The notes under the pieces: model-generated
What the model saw: the letters and a program-made list of their open reading frames with translations, nothing else
Database searches by the model: none
What the model was told of the DNA's origin: nothing
NCBI GenBank assembly: GCA_964505325.1
Contig: CAZDHT010000309.1
Span: 1 to 5,600 of the forward strand
Reading direction: 5' to 3'
DNA from: CAZDHT01 sp964505325
Lineage (GTDB): Bacteria; Planctomycetota; PUPC01
DNA length: 5,600 bases
Part shown: positions 4,864 through 5,600 of the stretch, one piece after another
How positions within the stretch are numbered: the first letter of the stretch is position 1
How the letters are laid out: every line of letters starts with the position of its first letter
Made by a program: the position numbers and the translations under genes

Positions 4864-5600
4864 TCAATGCCTTTGGTGGCTGGATTCCGAGTGGGACAGG
4901 GGGCGTCGGATGACCACGCCCGACCGCCGCTTCGAAACGGCCCGGCCGTTCCACGCGATGTGACCGTTCACAATCACGCGCTTCACGCCCACCGGGAACC
5001 GGTGGGGCTGGTCGAACGTGGCCCGCTCGGCGATCGTGTCCGGATCGAAGACGACCAGGTCAGCTCTCATCCCGACGGCCAGGATGCCGCGCTCCGGGAT
5101 GCCGAACTTCCTCGCGGGCAGGGAGGTCATCTTGCGGATGGCCTGCTCAAAACTCATCTGCCGCTTCTCGCGGACGTACTCCCGGAGCACCCGGGGAAAC
5201 GTGCCGTAGTTGCGCGGATGGACGACCCCGGTTCGCGACGGGACAATGAACCCGTCGGAAGCGATCATCGAGTTCTCGCCGCAGATGATGGTGGCCACGT
5301 CCTCCGGCCGCAGGGCGTGGAAGATGCAACTGGGCGCCCCTTCGACGATGAGGTCCATCGCCGTCGACACCACGTCGCGCTGCCGAGATCGCGCCACGTC
5401 GGCCAGCGTCTTGCCTTCCATCGACCTGTCGGGCAGGAACTCCGCGATGGTGAACTTGTCGCCGCCGCCGATCCAGCCGATCTTGCCGGCGACCTCGTTC
5501 CGGATTCGCCTGCGAATCGTGCTGTTCTTCAGTCGCTCCTTGATTTTTCCGTCCTTCGAGACCCACGGCGGGATGACCACCGCCGCAAGATGCGTGTACG
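4864..5600 (-). CDS. N-acyl-D-amino-acid deacylase (D-aminoacylase), C-terminal half
   Basis: Only the C-terminal 244 residues are in the window; the frame stays open through the right edge (YTHLAA precedes VVIPPW), so the GTG at 5580 is not the true start. Family members are about 480-540 aa, so roughly half is missing. This amidohydrolase family removes acyl groups from N-acyl-D-amino acids, using zinc in a TIM barrel. Visible hallmarks: VIPPWVSKDG followed by KERLKN; GENSMIASDG, whose Asp (codon 5254-5256) matches the catalytic Asp of the family; HPRNYGTFPRVLREYVRE; SFEQAIRKMTSLPARKFGI; the beta-sandwich return ERGILAVGMRADLVVFDPD; and PHRFPVGVKRVIVNG. The N-terminal zinc ligands lie outside the window. 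Likely role is use of D-amino-acid derivatives, perhaps from cell-wall turnover (inference). A 140-nt gap with its own promoter separates it from the next gene, so co-transcription is uncertain. Confidence 0.92.
   Translation of the reverse strand, partial: YTHLAAVVIPPWVSKDGKIKERLKNSTIRRRIRNEVAGKIGWIGGGDKFTIAEFLPDRSMEGKTLADVARSRQRDVVSTAMDLIVEGAPSCIFHALRPEDVATIICGENSMIASDGFIVPSRTGVVHPRNYGTFPRVLREYVREKRQMSFEQAIRKMTSLPARKFGIPERGILAVGMRADLVVFDPDTIAERATFDQPHRFPVGVKRVIVNGHIAWNGRAVSKRRSGVVIRRPLSHSESSHQRH

Overview
The window looks like a GC-rich bacterial chromosome segment, most likely from the Planctomycetota or a close PVC-type lineage. This is inferred from gene content, not from a marker gene. 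The clues are a secreted protein with a PEP-CTERM sorting tail and a DWDPGDGHKMHWPQ / DPNGWDV / ADDW / TDIHFWGSWKGD core of the kind seen in planctomycete surface proteins, a stand-alone URO-D/MtaA-type protein, and many short tandem intergenic motifs. Every gene I can support lies on the minus strand, so transcription runs from high to low coordinates.

Right part (5600 down to 2613). A truncated N-acyl-D-amino-acid deacylase (amidohydrolase) enters from the right edge. After a 140-nt gap holding a good sigma-70-type promoter comes a type II (archaeal-type) 3-dehydroquinate synthase. A uroporphyrinogen-decarboxylase/cobalamin-methyltransferase superfamily protein follows 23 nt later. The last two probably form one transcript.

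Middle (2612 to 1906). About 700 nt carry no gene I can defend. They hold a 21-bp perfect palindrome, two hairpins, a 10-bp-period tandem motif and a GC-rich stretch that is open in several frames without looking like protein.

Left part (1905 to 1). There are three copies of a very small Cys/His protein of about 53-55 aa, not recognised, at 1738-1905, 1335-1496 and 1-97 (cut by the window edge). Each has its own strong Shine-Dalgarno sequence. The copies differ mostly at synonymous positions, so they are real, selected genes and not chance ORFs. The PEP-CTERM gene (206-1051) sits between the second and third copies, and its stop codon lies inside a short 10-bp tandem repeat.

The most novel element is the dispersed family of Cys/His mini-proteins. 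The most interesting metabolic point is an archaeal-type dehydroquinate synthase in an apparently bacterial context, next to a methyltransferase-like protein and without its usual aldolase partner in view.
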